Shown in pieces: positions 54,518 through 63,408 of a stretch of 64,000 bases of DNA. A program made the position numbers and the translations under genes. The notes below the pieces were generated by a model. The model was not told the origin of the DNA, ran no database searches, and was given only the letters and a program-made list of their open reading frames with translations. The stretch comes from Methylohalobius crimeensis 10Ki (GTDB lineage: Bacteria; Pseudomonadota; Gammaproteobacteria; Methylococcales; Methylothermaceae). Location: contig NZ_ATXB01000001.1 of the NCBI RefSeq assembly GCF_000421465.1, positions 1,178,001 through 1,242,000 of the forward strand, given 5' to 3'. The first letter of the stretch is position 1. The number at the start of each line of letters is the position of its first letter.

Positions 54518-54958
54518 ATGATTAAACAAACACTGACAGTGGCCGGCTTGGCTGTCGGTTTGTCTTTGTCCGTCGGGTCCACGCCCGTGCAGGCACAGGA
54601 GGAACCGATTTACGGCAGTCAACTCATGACGGAACAAGAAAGGAATGAAATGCGGGCCAAAATGCGGGCCGCGCAAAGCGCCGAGGAAATGGAGCGCATC
54701 CGTCGGGAGCATCATGAGCAAATGCAGCAGCGCGCCAAGGAGCAGGGCGTGACGTTGCCGGATGAACCCCCCGCTAGAGGCCAAGGCGGCATGGGCCAAG
54801 GCCGAGGCGGTATGGGCCAAGGCCGAGGCGGTATGGGCCAAGGCCGAGGCGGTATGGGCCAAGGCCGAGGCGGTATGGGCCAAGGCGGCATGGGTCAAGG
54901 CGGCATGGGTCAAGGCGGCATGGGTCAAGGCGGCATGGAACCTAATCAGAGCGAATAA
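54518..54958 (+). CDS. Secreted low-complexity protein with GQGRGGM repeats
   Basis: 146 residues. Signal peptide ending STPVQAQ, then a charged helical part (MTEQERNEMRAKMRAAQSAEEMERIRREHHEQM) and a C-terminal half of pure repeats: GQGGM, four GQGRGGM and four GQGGM. GCGAGGAGG ribosome site. The N-terminal helix has the look of small periplasmic proteins whose function is unknown to me. Confidence 0.75.
   Translation: MIKQTLTVAGLAVGLSLSVGSTPVQAQEEPIYGSQLMTEQERNEMRAKMRAAQSAEEMERIRREHHEQMQQRAKEQGVTLPDEPPARGQGGMGQGRGGMGQGRGGMGQGRGGMGQGRGGMGQGGMGQGGMGQGGMGQGGMEPNQSE
54779..54937. repeat. Minisatellite of 21- and 15-base units
   Basis: 159 bases coding the repeat tail of the previous gene: one 15-base unit, four near-identical 21-base units (GGCCAAGGCCGAGGCGGTATG) less one base each counted, then four 15-base units. 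All unit lengths are multiples of three, so unit number can change without frameshift. Confidence 0.85.
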
Positions 54959-55008
54959 GGTTGCCGCATGAAGTGAATCCTTCGGATTCAGGCTTGTGTA
55001 GACCTATT

Positions 55009-55036
55009 CGGCGCGCCGCTCGTTTCAGGCGCGCCG
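55009..55036 (+). terminator. Hairpin terminator before the rnf operon
   Basis: CGGCGCGCC (55009-55017), ten-base loop, GGCGCGCCG (55028-55036), a strong nine-base stem. A smaller GAATCC-TTC-GGATTC hairpin lies at 54975-54989. Both sit between the repeat-protein gene and the rnf promoter. Confidence 0.6.
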
Positions 55037-55069
55037 AGTCTTATGGTGAGATTTCCATCGCTCAAAGCG

Positions 55070-55099
55070 TTGCCATTGCCGGAAAACGAGCGTTAGAAT
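55070..55099 (+). promoter_or_regulatory. Predicted promoter of the rnf-PFOR operon
   Basis: TTGCCA (55070-55075), 18 bases, TAGAAT (55094-55099). Each hexamer differs from the sigma70 consensus at one base. It lies about 75 bases before the rnfB ATG. Confidence 0.6.
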
Positions 55100-55172
55100 C
55101 CATATACCGGTTTTTTGTTTGGAGGTGCGGGGTGGACCAACGGCTTCAACGCGCGAAATCCGAACCAGTCTC

Positions 55173-56039
55173 ATGTCGGCGTTGATCGCCTTGTCGATTC
55201 TTGGCGGACTTACCTTGGTGCTCGCCACTCTCCTGGTGTTGGCCAACAAAAAGCTCCACGTCGAAGAAGATCCCCGCATCGATCGCGTAGAAGCCATGCT
55301 GCCCCATGTCAACTGCGGCGCGTGCGGTTATCCCGGTTGCCGGTCCTTCGCCGAGGCGCTGGTTCGGGGAGAAGCTTCACCCGCGCAATGCAGCGTTGGT
55401 ACCGATGAAGACCATGCCCGTATCGCCGCTTTTCTTGGGGTGGCGGTAGGTGAGCGGGAAAAGCGGGTGGCTCGGCTGGCCTGTGCGGGAGGCAGCAATG
55501 TGGCTCGCCGCCAGGCCCGCTATGCAGGCATCGAAACCTGCCAGGCGGCCACGCAAGTTTCGGGAGGCGGCAAAAGCTGCTTTTGGAGCTGCCTGGGTTA
55601 CGGCGATTGCGAGGCCGCCTGCCAATTCGATGCCATCCAAATGAATGAACACGATTTGCCGGTGGTCAGCGAAGACAAATGCACCGCTTGCGGCGATTGC
55701 GTGGAAGTCTGTCCCAAGGATCTGTTTTCCCTGCACCCGATCAGCCACCGTCTGTGGGTGCCCTGTAAAAATGAAGAAGCCGGCGATCATATCCTCGAAT
55801 ACTGCCAAGTCGCCTGTACGGCCTGCCGGCGCTGCGCCATGGATGCGCCCGACGAGCTGATCACCATGCGCAATAATCTGCCGATGGTGGATTACAGCAA
55901 GCCTCATCAGACCCGGGTTCCCATCCAACGCTGTCCCACCGGGGCCATCGTGTGGCTGGAACCGGATGGCACGGCGCTCAAGGGCCGGGCGGCGCCAAAG
56001 ATTATCCGCCGCGAACCGCTGAAAGAGGCCGCCACATGA
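55173..56039 (+). CDS. rnfB: Electron transport complex subunit RnfB
   Basis: 288 residues. One N-terminal membrane helix, then the Rnf-type cluster C48-x2-C51-x4-C56-x16-C73 (VNCGACGYPGC), followed by ferredoxin-type clusters including CTACGDCVEVCPKDLF. It is the entry point for electrons from ferredoxin. A notable change is CTACRRCAMDAPDELI, where the usual fourth Cys of that cluster falls far downstream (RCPTGAI). The ATG at 55173 starts the membrane helix; upstream codons are open but unlikely. Confidence 0.92.
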   Translation: MSALIALSILGGLTLVLATLLVLANKKLHVEEDPRIDRVEAMLPHVNCGACGYPGCRSFAEALVRGEASPAQCSVGTDEDHARIAAFLGVAVGEREKRVARLACAGGSNVARRQARYAGIETCQAATQVSGGGKSCFWSCLGYGDCEAACQFDAIQMNEHDLPVVSEDKCTACGDCVEVCPKDLFSLHPISHRLWVPCKNEEAGDHILEYCQVACTACRRCAMDAPDELITMRNNLPMVDYSKPHQTRVPIQRCPTGAIVWLEPDGTALKGRAAPKIIRREPLKEAAT

Positions 56040-56111
56040 AACCGTAAAAACACACCGGACTTTGCTCTATTTCAAGTCGGAGTCATGTTCCCCAAGCCTC
56101 GCAGGAGAATT

Positions 56112-59100
56112 ATGTCAACGAAAGCGCAGACCTACAAATACCCGGGCATCTGGGCCGCTTTGGACGGCAACTCCGCCGTCATTGCCTGCGAACGGGAATC
56201 CACGGACGCGGCCGGTGCCTACCCCATCACCCCTTCCACCCAGATGGGCGAGTACTGGGCGGAGGCCGCCGCCAATGGCCACATCAACATCGCCGGCCGT
56301 CCTTTGATCTTTATCGAGCCCGAAGGCGAGCATGCCGCCGCCGCGGTCACCGCAGGCCTCTCCATGAGCGGCTTGCGCGCCGCCAACTTCTCTTCCAGTC
56401 AGGGCATCGCCTACATGCACGAGTCGCTGTACGCGGCGGTGGGAAAGCGCCTGACCTATGTGCTGAACATGGGGACCCGAGCCTTGAGCAAGGCGTCCCT
56501 CAACGTCCATGCCAGTCACGACGACTATCACTGCATCGACGACACCGGCTTCTTTCAATTATTTGCCAAGAACGCCCAACACGCCGCGGATCTGAATATT
56601 ATCGCCCATCGCATCGCCGAGACAGCGCTCAATCCCGGCATCGTCGCCCAGGACGGTTTTCTGACCACCCATCTGATCGAATCGCTGCGCATCCCGGAAC
56701 GGGCGCTCATTCTGGAGTTTCTGGGACGCCCGGACGATATCATCCCCACGCCCACTCCGGCTCAGCGCATTCTATACGGCGATACCCGCCGGCGGATTCC
56801 GGCGTTGTGGGACGTGGACAATCCGGTCATGGCGGGCATCGTTCAAAACCAGGATTCCTATATGCAAAGCGTGGCCGCCCAACGGCCGTTCTTTTTCGAT
56901 CATCTCCCGGCCATTGCCGACGAGACCTTCGAAGCATTTTTCGGGCTGACGGGGCGGCGCTATGATCGGGTGCTGACCTATCGCGCCGAAGATGCGGATT
57001 ATCTCATCCTGGGGCAGGGCAGTGTGGTATCGAGTGCCGAGGCGGTGGTCGATTATCTGCGCGAGACCCGGGGTATCAAAGTCGGTGTGGTCGACCTGGT
57101 CATGTTCCGGCCCTTCCCGTCCGATCGGTTGAGCGCGATTCTAAAAGGCCGCAAGGGCGTTGCCGTCCTGGAACGAACCGACCAACCCCTGGCGGCCGAT
57201 TTGCCCTTGATGCGCGAAGTGCGGGCCACGATCAGCAAAGCGATCGAAAACGGCCGCGGAGAGAAGGCCGAACCGTTTCCCGGGCTGGCCGGGTACGATC
57301 GCATCGCCGATATCCCCAGCCTCTATTCCGGCGCCTTCGGCATGGGCAGCCGCGATTTGCAGCCGGAAGGCTTGATTGCCGCGGTGGAAAACATGCTGCC
57401 CGAGGGCAGGCAACAAAAATTTTATTACCTGGGCATCGATTTCATCCGCAAAGCGGTGACTCCCAAGCAGGAAATCTATCAGCAGACCATCGAAGAATCC
57501 TATCCCCACGTAAAAGAGTTGGCGCTTCACGGGAGCGAGAATCCCAATCTCATGCCCGCCGGCAGCATCACCGTCCGCATGCATTCGGTGGGCGGTTGGG
57601 GCGCCATCACCACCGGCAAGAATCTGGCCATGACCTTGTTCGATCTGCTGGATTATCACGTCAAGGCCAATCCCAAGTACGGGGCCGAGAAAAAGGGCCA
57701 GCCCACCACCTATTACTTGTCCGCCGCCCCGGAACCGATTCGCATCAACTGCGAATACCAGTACGTCGACGCGGTGCTCTCGCCCGATCCCAATGTCTTC
57801 CACCACGCCAATGCCGTGGCCGGGCTGCGCGAAGGCGGGGTATTCATCATTCAAAGCGAGCTAGAATCGCCGAAAAAGGTGTGGGCATCCATTCCGGCGC
57901 CCTTCCAACAAGTCATTGCGGATAAGGATATCCGCGTGTTCTTCCTGGATGCCTTCAAGATCGCCCGCGAAGAAGCGACCGACCCCGATCTTCAACTGCG
58001 GATGCAGGGCATCGCCTTCCAAGGCGCTTTCTTCGCCGCCTCGCCGGTGATGGAAAACGCCGGATTGAGTGAGAAGGCGCTCCTCGAGGCGATCCGCCGG
58101 CAACTGGAAAAAAAATTCGGCGCCAAGGGCGCCCGGGTGGTGGAAGACAATATCAGGGTGGTCAAGCGCGGCTACGACGAAGTGCGCGAGATCACCGAAA
58201 AAGCCCTCGCCGAGCGCGAAGCCATAACCGAGACCCGAAAGGCGGAACCCCCCATGCCGGTCATGGTCAAGCGGCTTCCCCAAGCCACAACCCGGACCGC
58301 CGATATTCATCGCTTCTGGGAACAAACCGGCAGCTTTTATGCCCGGGGCATGGGGAGCGACAATATTTCCGACCCCTTCATCGGGCTCGGCATCATGCCC
58401 GCTTCCACCGCCTTGTTCCGGGACATGACCAGTATCCGTTTCCATCACCCGGAATGGATCGCCGAAAACTGCACCGCCTGCGGCAAGTGCTACACCGTCT
58501 GCCCGGACACGGCCATCCCCGGGCTGGTCTGTGAGGTATCGCAAGTGCTCGACACGGTGGTCAAGCGGGTCCGGAAGCACGGCCACGCCGTGGCGCATTT
58601 GCCCGGGGCGGTGCGGCTGATGGAGGGCAAGCTGCGAACGCTGTTCAACCAGGGGGAGGAGAGCGACTCCGTTCAGGCCATGCTGGAAGACGCCATGGAC
58701 GCGGTCGTTGCCGAGGCCGAACCGGATGCGAAGGCGGACTTGAAGCAGGAGTTTCAATACTTTCGGGACGAGCTGGACGGTTTCGACTTCGCCCTTACCC
58801 GACCTTTTTACACGGTGCCGGAAAATGAGGAATCCGGCAGTGGCGGACTTTTCACCATCAACATCGATCCCTATACCTGCAAAGGCTGCGGGGAATGTAT
58901 CGAGGCCTGTCCCTACGACGCCCTGCGAGAAGTCCCGCAGACGGAAGAATCGGTGGCGCAGTTGCGCAACCGTTGGGATATGTGGCTGGACCTGCCCAAC
59001 ACCCCCAAACGATACATCAACGCCGATTTGGAAGAAGGCATCGGTCCGTTGGAGACGATGCTTTTGGATAAAAACGTCTATTTGCAGTTTACCAGCGGCG

Positions 59101-61037
59101 ACGGCGCCTGCATGGGCTGCGCCGAGAAGACGGTGATTCATCTGTTCACCGCCGCCATCGAGGCCCTGATGCGACCGCGGATCGCCCAACACGTCGCCTA
59201 CCTGGACGATCTCATCGGGCGCCTGGAACGCCATATCGAAGGCAAACTGGTGGAGGAAATCGATATCGACGACATCGCCGCCATTCGCGAGGTGGTCGCC
59301 GGAATGGGGGAAGGGGATCTCACGCTGGGGCGCATCGCCAACCAAGTCGAACGGCTGCGCGGCACTCGACCCATCGACGAAAGCTGGCTGCGGCGGGTTA
59401 CCGATCTTCTGGCCAAGCTCAAACACTTGCAATGGAAATACACCGAAGGCAATACCGGTCGGGGCCGCACCGCCATGGGCATCATCAATGCCACCGGTTG
59501 CACCTCGGTCTGGGGCAGCACCTATCCGTTCAATCCCTATCCCTTCCCCTGGGCCAATCATCTGTTCCAGGACAGCGCCTCCATGGCCATGGGGGTGTTC
59601 GAAGGCCACATGGCCAAGATGGCCGAAGGCTTCAAGGCCATTCGCACGGCCGAGTTGGAACTTTCCGATCGATACGATCCGGCCGAGCACGACGAATTCT
59701 TCACTTATTTCAATTGGCAGCATTTTTCCGACGAGGAATTTCGCTTGTGCCCGCCGGTGGCGGTGATCGGCGGCGACGGCGCGCTTTACGATATCGGATT
59801 TCAGAATCTTTCCCGCCTAATGATGTCGGGCAAACCGATCAAGGTGCTGGTGGTGGACACCCAGGTCTATTCCAACACCGGCGGCCAGGCTTGCACCTCG
59901 GGCTTTGAAGGCCAGATCGCCGATATGTCGCCCTTCGGCAAAATCACCCAAGGCAAGCAGGAGGTGCGGAAGGAAATGGGGCTGATCGGCATGGCCCACC
60001 GGACCACTTATGTCTCCCAGAGCACCATCGCCTACCCCAGTCACATGATAGAAGGCTTCATCCAAGGCTTGCAGAGCAGACGCCCGGCCGTGTTCAATTG
60101 CTATACCTCTTGCCAGCCGGAGCACGGCATCGGCGACGACATGGCCCAGCATCAGGCAAGGCTGGCGGTGGAAGGGCGGGCCTATCCTCTGTTCCACTTC
60201 GACCCGGACAAGGGGCCCGTGCCGGCCGAATGCTTCGATCTGCACGGCAACCCGGCGCTGCACGAGGATTGGCCCACTTACACGCTCACCTACCGGGACG
60301 GCAGCCGGCAAAAGCAAATGGAATTGCCCATGACCTTCGCCGACTTCGCCATGACCGAAGTGCGATTCCGCAAACATTTCCGTCAGGCGCCGCCGGACAC
60401 CTGGCACGAAGACATGCTTCCGCTGGTCGATTTCCTGGACCTCGACGAAGCCGGTCGCCAAGGCAAGTATCCCTTTATCTGGAGCGTCGACCACCAGCAA
60501 CAGCTCACCCGTTTATTGGTGGATCGCACCATGGTCGCCTCCTGCGAGGATCGGCGTAACTTCTGGACGATGCTCCGGGCGATCGCCGGGCTCATGGAGC
60601 CCGAGGGGCCGAGCCGGGAAGACATGGAAAACGAGATTCGCCGAGAAGTCGTGTCCCGTCTTGCCCAAGGACTCATGAAGCTGACCGGCGGGGAAGGCGA
60701 GGGCCTGATCTCTCTGGCGGAAGGGGCAGCCGCGGAGACAACGCCGGAGGCCGAACCGAAAGCCGCCCCCCAAGGCGAGGCGGCCTACATGGCGCCCTGG
60801 ATCGACTCCGAACAATGCACCAGCTGCGGGGAGTGCATTTCCCTGAATCCGGAAATCTTCGCCTACAACGAGGAGAATAAAGCCTATATCAAGAACCCCA
60901 AGGGCGGTCCCTATCGAGATCTGGTCAAAGCGGCGGAGCGCTGTCCGGCAAGGATCATCCATCCCGGCCTACCCAAAGACCGGTCCGAGCGGGAGATTGA
61001 CAAGTGGATCGAACGCGGGAAGAAATTCAATCAATAG
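56112..61037 (+). CDS. nifJ: Pyruvate:ferredoxin (flavodoxin) oxidoreductase, extended form
   Basis: 1,641 residues against about 1,170-1,200 for usual NifJ. Oxidises pyruvate and CoA to acetyl-CoA and CO2 with ferredoxin reduction. Seen: TPP pyrimidine domain (AYPITPSTQMGEYW), transketolase C-like and gamma domains (GGWGAITTGKNLA), two 4Fe-4S clusters (CTACGKCYTVCP, CKGCGECIEACP), TPP-domain CMGCAEK and GGDGALYDIGFQNLSR, VDTQVYSNTGGQ. Extra: a long part after residue 1430 and a C-terminal single-cluster ferredoxin (CTSCGECISLNPEIFAYN, then RCPA). Set inside the rnf operon with rnfB and rnfC. Confidence 0.93.
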   Translation: MSTKAQTYKYPGIWAALDGNSAVIACERESTDAAGAYPITPSTQMGEYWAEAAANGHINIAGRPLIFIEPEGEHAAAAVTAGLSMSGLRAANFSSSQGIAYMHESLYAAVGKRLTYVLNMGTRALSKASLNVHASHDDYHCIDDTGFFQLFAKNAQHAADLNIIAHRIAETALNPGIVAQDGFLTTHLIESLRIPERALILEFLGRPDDIIPTPTPAQRILYGDTRRRIPALWDVDNPVMAGIVQNQDSYMQSVAAQRPFFFDHLPAIADETFEAFFGLTGRRYDRVLTYRAEDADYLILGQGSVVSSAEAVVDYLRETRGIKVGVVDLVMFRPFPSDRLSAILKGRKGVAVLERTDQPLAADLPLMREVRATISKAIENGRGEKAEPFPGLAGYDRIADIPSLYSGAFGMGSRDLQPEGLIAAVENMLPEGRQQKFYYLGIDFIRKAVTPKQEIYQQTIEESYPHVKELALHGSENPNLMPAGSITVRMHSVGGWGAITTGKNLAMTLFDLLDYHVKANPKYGAEKKGQPTTYYLSAAPEPIRINCEYQYVDAVLSPDPNVFHHANAVAGLREGGVFIIQSELESPKKVWASIPAPFQQVIADKDIRVFFLDAFKIAREEATDPDLQLRMQGIAFQGAFFAASPVMENAGLSEKALLEAIRRQLEKKFGAKGARVVEDNIRVVKRGYDEVREITEKALAEREAITETRKAEPPMPVMVKRLPQATTRTADIHRFWEQTGSFYARGMGSDNISDPFIGLGIMPASTALFRDMTSIRFHHPEWIAENCTACGKCYTVCPDTAIPGLVCEVSQVLDTVVKRVRKHGHAVAHLPGAVRLMEGKLRTLFNQGEESDSVQAMLEDAMDAVVAEAEPDAKADLKQEFQYFRDELDGFDFALTRPFYTVPENEESGSGGLFTINIDPYTCKGCGECIEACPYDALREVPQTEESVAQLRNRWDMWLDLPNTPKRYINADLEEGIGPLETMLLDKNVYLQFTSGDGACMGCAEKTVIHLFTAAIEALMRPRIAQHVAYLDDLIGRLERHIEGKLVEEIDIDDIAAIREVVAGMGEGDLTLGRIANQVERLRGTRPIDESWLRRVTDLLAKLKHLQWKYTEGNTGRGRTAMGIINATGCTSVWGSTYPFNPYPFPWANHLFQDSASMAMGVFEGHMAKMAEGFKAIRTAELELSDRYDPAEHDEFFTYFNWQHFSDEEFRLCPPVAVIGGDGALYDIGFQNLSRLMMSGKPIKVLVVDTQVYSNTGGQACTSGFEGQIADMSPFGKITQGKQEVRKEMGLIGMAHRTTYVSQSTIAYPSHMIEGFIQGLQSRRPAVFNCYTSCQPEHGIGDDMAQHQARLAVEGRAYPLFHFDPDKGPVPAECFDLHGNPALHEDWPTYTLTYRDGSRQKQMELPMTFADFAMTEVRFRKHFRQAPPDTWHEDMLPLVDFLDLDEAGRQGKYPFIWSVDHQQQLTRLLVDRTMVASCEDRRNFWTMLRAIAGLMEPEGPSREDMENEIRREVVSRLAQGLMKLTGGEGEGLISLAEGAAAETTPEAEPKAAPQGEAAYMAPWIDSEQCTSCGECISLNPEIFAYNEENKAYIKNPKGGPYRDLVKAAERCPARIIHPGLPKDRSEREIDKWIERGKKFNQ

Positions 61038-61051
61038 CCGGGCAACCAGTG

Positions 61052-62383
61052 ATGCTGTGGCGTAGACATAAAACATTTCCCCGGGGGATCCATCCCCCCG
61101 AGTGCAAGGACGAGACCCGCGGCTCGCCCATTCGGCAATTTCCCTTCGCCCCGGTCATGGTGATTCCGATGCAGCAACACATCGGCAAGCCGGCCATCCC
61201 CGTGGTTGCCGAAGGCCAAGAAGTGGCGCGCGGCCAGCTATTGGCCCGCGCCGACGGCTTTATCTCCGTACCCGTCCATGCGCCGGCTTCGGGCGTCGTC
61301 AAACGCATCGCCCTAGTGCCGAATATCGACGGCCACATGGTGCCGGGCATGTATCTTCAGTGTTTTCCCGGCGCCACCCAGGAAGTGATCGAGGGAACGC
61401 CCTGCCGCGTGGAGACCACCACCCCGGAGCAGATCATCGACGCCGTTCAGCAAGCCGGCATCGTGGGGCTGGGCGGTGCCGCTTTCCCCGCCCACGCGAA
61501 ACTCCGAATCCCCGAGGGAAAGACCGTCGATACCTTGCTGATCAACGGGGTCGAATGCGAACCTTATCTGACCACCGATCACCGGGTCATGTTGGAGCAG
61601 ACCGACGATATCTTCCTGGGTATCCGTTACCTGCTCAAGGCGACCGGCGCCGAGCGGGCGATCATTGCCGTGGAGGCCAATAAACAAGATGCGGCGGAGA
61701 AGTTGCGTCGGCAGGCGCCGAATAATTTGCCGGTAATGGTGGAGGTGTTGGCCGTCAAATATCCCCAAGGCGCGGAAAAAATGGTCATCCAGGCTTTGCT
61801 CAATCGCGAAGTGCCCTCGGGGCACCATCCCTATGAAGTCCACGTCATCGGCGTCAACGTCGCCACGGCCGCTGAAATCGGTCGTTTGCTGCCCCACGGC
61901 CGGGGGATTCAAGAGCGGGTGATCACCATCACGGGCCCGGGGGTGAAGAAGAAAGGCAATTATCGCATTCCCATCGGTACCCCCCTTCGCTTTGCCCTGG
62001 AGTGGGTGGGGGTCGGCGACGATTTGGCCGAGGTGTTTCTGGGTGGGCCGATGATGGGCCAGGCCGTACCCAGTTTGGATATTCCGATCACCAAAGGCAT
62101 CAACGGATTCGTCGCCTTTACGGAAGCGCAGATTTACCGGGCCGAGAAGGTCCTGCCGTGCATCCATTGCGGTTACTGCGTGGCGGCCTGTCCCGTGCGA
62201 TTGAATCCGGCCCGGTTGGGTTTGCTGGCCAAGCGGGAACGGTATGAGGAAATGGCCCGATCCTTCGATCTGATGGACTGCTTCGAATGCGGCGCCTGCA
62301 GTTATGTGTGCCCCTCCCGCATTCCATTGGTTCAGCATTTCCGCGTGGCCAAACAGCGGATCAAGAAACGCCGGGCCGCCTGA
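61052..62383 (+). CDS. rnfC: Electron transport complex subunit RnfC
   Basis: 443 residues. N-terminal RnfC barrel region (TFPRGIHPPECKDETRGSPIRQFP, GQLLARADGFISVPVHAPASGVVK), NADH/FMN-binding GIVGLGGAAFPAHAKLRI and LINGVECEPYLTTDHRVM, then two 4Fe-4S clusters (CIHCGYCVAACPVRLNP and CFECGACSYVCPSRIPL). It would take or give electrons to NAD. The ATG at 61052 starts the conserved N-terminus; the frame overlaps the PFOR end upstream. Stop overlaps the rnfD start. Confidence 0.95.
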   Translation: MLWRRHKTFPRGIHPPECKDETRGSPIRQFPFAPVMVIPMQQHIGKPAIPVVAEGQEVARGQLLARADGFISVPVHAPASGVVKRIALVPNIDGHMVPGMYLQCFPGATQEVIEGTPCRVETTTPEQIIDAVQQAGIVGLGGAAFPAHAKLRIPEGKTVDTLLINGVECEPYLTTDHRVMLEQTDDIFLGIRYLLKATGAERAIIAVEANKQDAAEKLRRQAPNNLPVMVEVLAVKYPQGAEKMVIQALLNREVPSGHHPYEVHVIGVNVATAAEIGRLLPHGRGIQERVITITGPGVKKKGNYRIPIGTPLRFALEWVGVGDDLAEVFLGGPMMGQAVPSLDIPITKGINGFVAFTEAQIYRAEKVLPCIHCGYCVAACPVRLNPARLGLLAKRERYEEMARSFDLMDCFECGACSYVCPSRIPLVQHFRVAKQRIKKRRAA

Positions 62384-63408
62384 TGAACGCCGTTGAAAAA
62401 ACCTTAACCATCCGCTCTTCGCCGCATATCAGAAGCCCCATCGGGGTTGAGGCGATTATGCGCAACGTCGTGTACGCCCTGTTGCCGGCCGCCGTCTTCT
62501 CCGTCTACGTCTTCGGGCTCGCCGCCTTGGTGCTGCTGACGACGGCCGTGCTGACTTGCGTGGCGACCGAACATCTTCTTTGCCGGGCCACGGGACGCGC
62601 TTCCACGGTCAACGATTGGTCGGTGGCCATTACCGGACTGATCTACGGTATGACGCTGCCGCCGGGACTGCCCCTGTGGATGGTGATCTTGGGCGGGATG
62701 GTCGCGGTGGCCTTGGGCAAATTCCTGTTCGGCGGTTTGGGCGGCAATTTGTTCAATCCCGCCCTGGTGGGCCGGGCCTTTCTCCAAGCGGCGTTTCCTT
62801 CGGCCATGACCAGCTGGGTGCCGGTATTGAGCGCCGACAGATTTCAGATCCTGCCCCGTTCCACCTTGGCTTATCCCTTCGCCGAACCCGTCTATGACAC
62901 GATGACCGGTGCCACCCCCTTGGCGGCGTTTAAATTCGAACGGCAGACCACCGAGACCGTGGATCTTTTTCTCGGTCTGACCGGTGGGTCGACCGGAGAA
63001 ACCGCCAGCCTGTTGTTGCTGGCAGGCGGTTTCTATCTGATTGCCCGAAAAATGGCGAATTGGCGGATTCCGGCGGGTATTTTTGCGGCAGTCGCGGCGC
63101 TGAGCGGGATAACTCACGGCCTTGAGCCTGAGACCTATGCCGCACCCCCATTCATGCTGTTCTCCGGCGGTTTGATGCTGGGCGCTCTGTTCATGGCCAC
63201 GGACATGGTTGCCTCGCCGCTTACCGGGGCGGGGTGTTTCATCTATGGCTTGCTGATCGGCGCGGTGGCGATGACAATCCGGCTGTGGGGGGCGATGCCC
63301 GAAGGGGTCATGTACGCCATTTTGTTCGGCAATGCGGTTTCGCCCCTGATCGACCGTGCGATACAGCCCATCACTTATGGCACCGGAAAGCGAGGTCGAG
63401 AACCGTGA
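62383..63408 (+). CDS. rnfD: Electron transport complex subunit RnfD
   Basis: 341 residues, about eight to nine membrane helices. It carries the covalent FMN attachment motif in DTMTGATPLAAFK (Thr of TGAT) and GGNLFNPALVGRAFLQAAFP, HGLEP...FMLFSGGLMLGALFMATDMVASP, all typical of RnfD/NqrB. The ATG overlaps the rnfC stop (TGATGA). Confidence 0.95.
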   Translation: MNAVEKTLTIRSSPHIRSPIGVEAIMRNVVYALLPAAVFSVYVFGLAALVLLTTAVLTCVATEHLLCRATGRASTVNDWSVAITGLIYGMTLPPGLPLWMVILGGMVAVALGKFLFGGLGGNLFNPALVGRAFLQAAFPSAMTSWVPVLSADRFQILPRSTLAYPFAEPVYDTMTGATPLAAFKFERQTTETVDLFLGLTGGSTGETASLLLLAGGFYLIARKMANWRIPAGIFAAVAALSGITHGLEPETYAAPPFMLFSGGLMLGALFMATDMVASPLTGAGCFIYGLLIGAVAMTIRLWGAMPEGVMYAILFGNAVSPLIDRAIQPITYGTGKRGREP

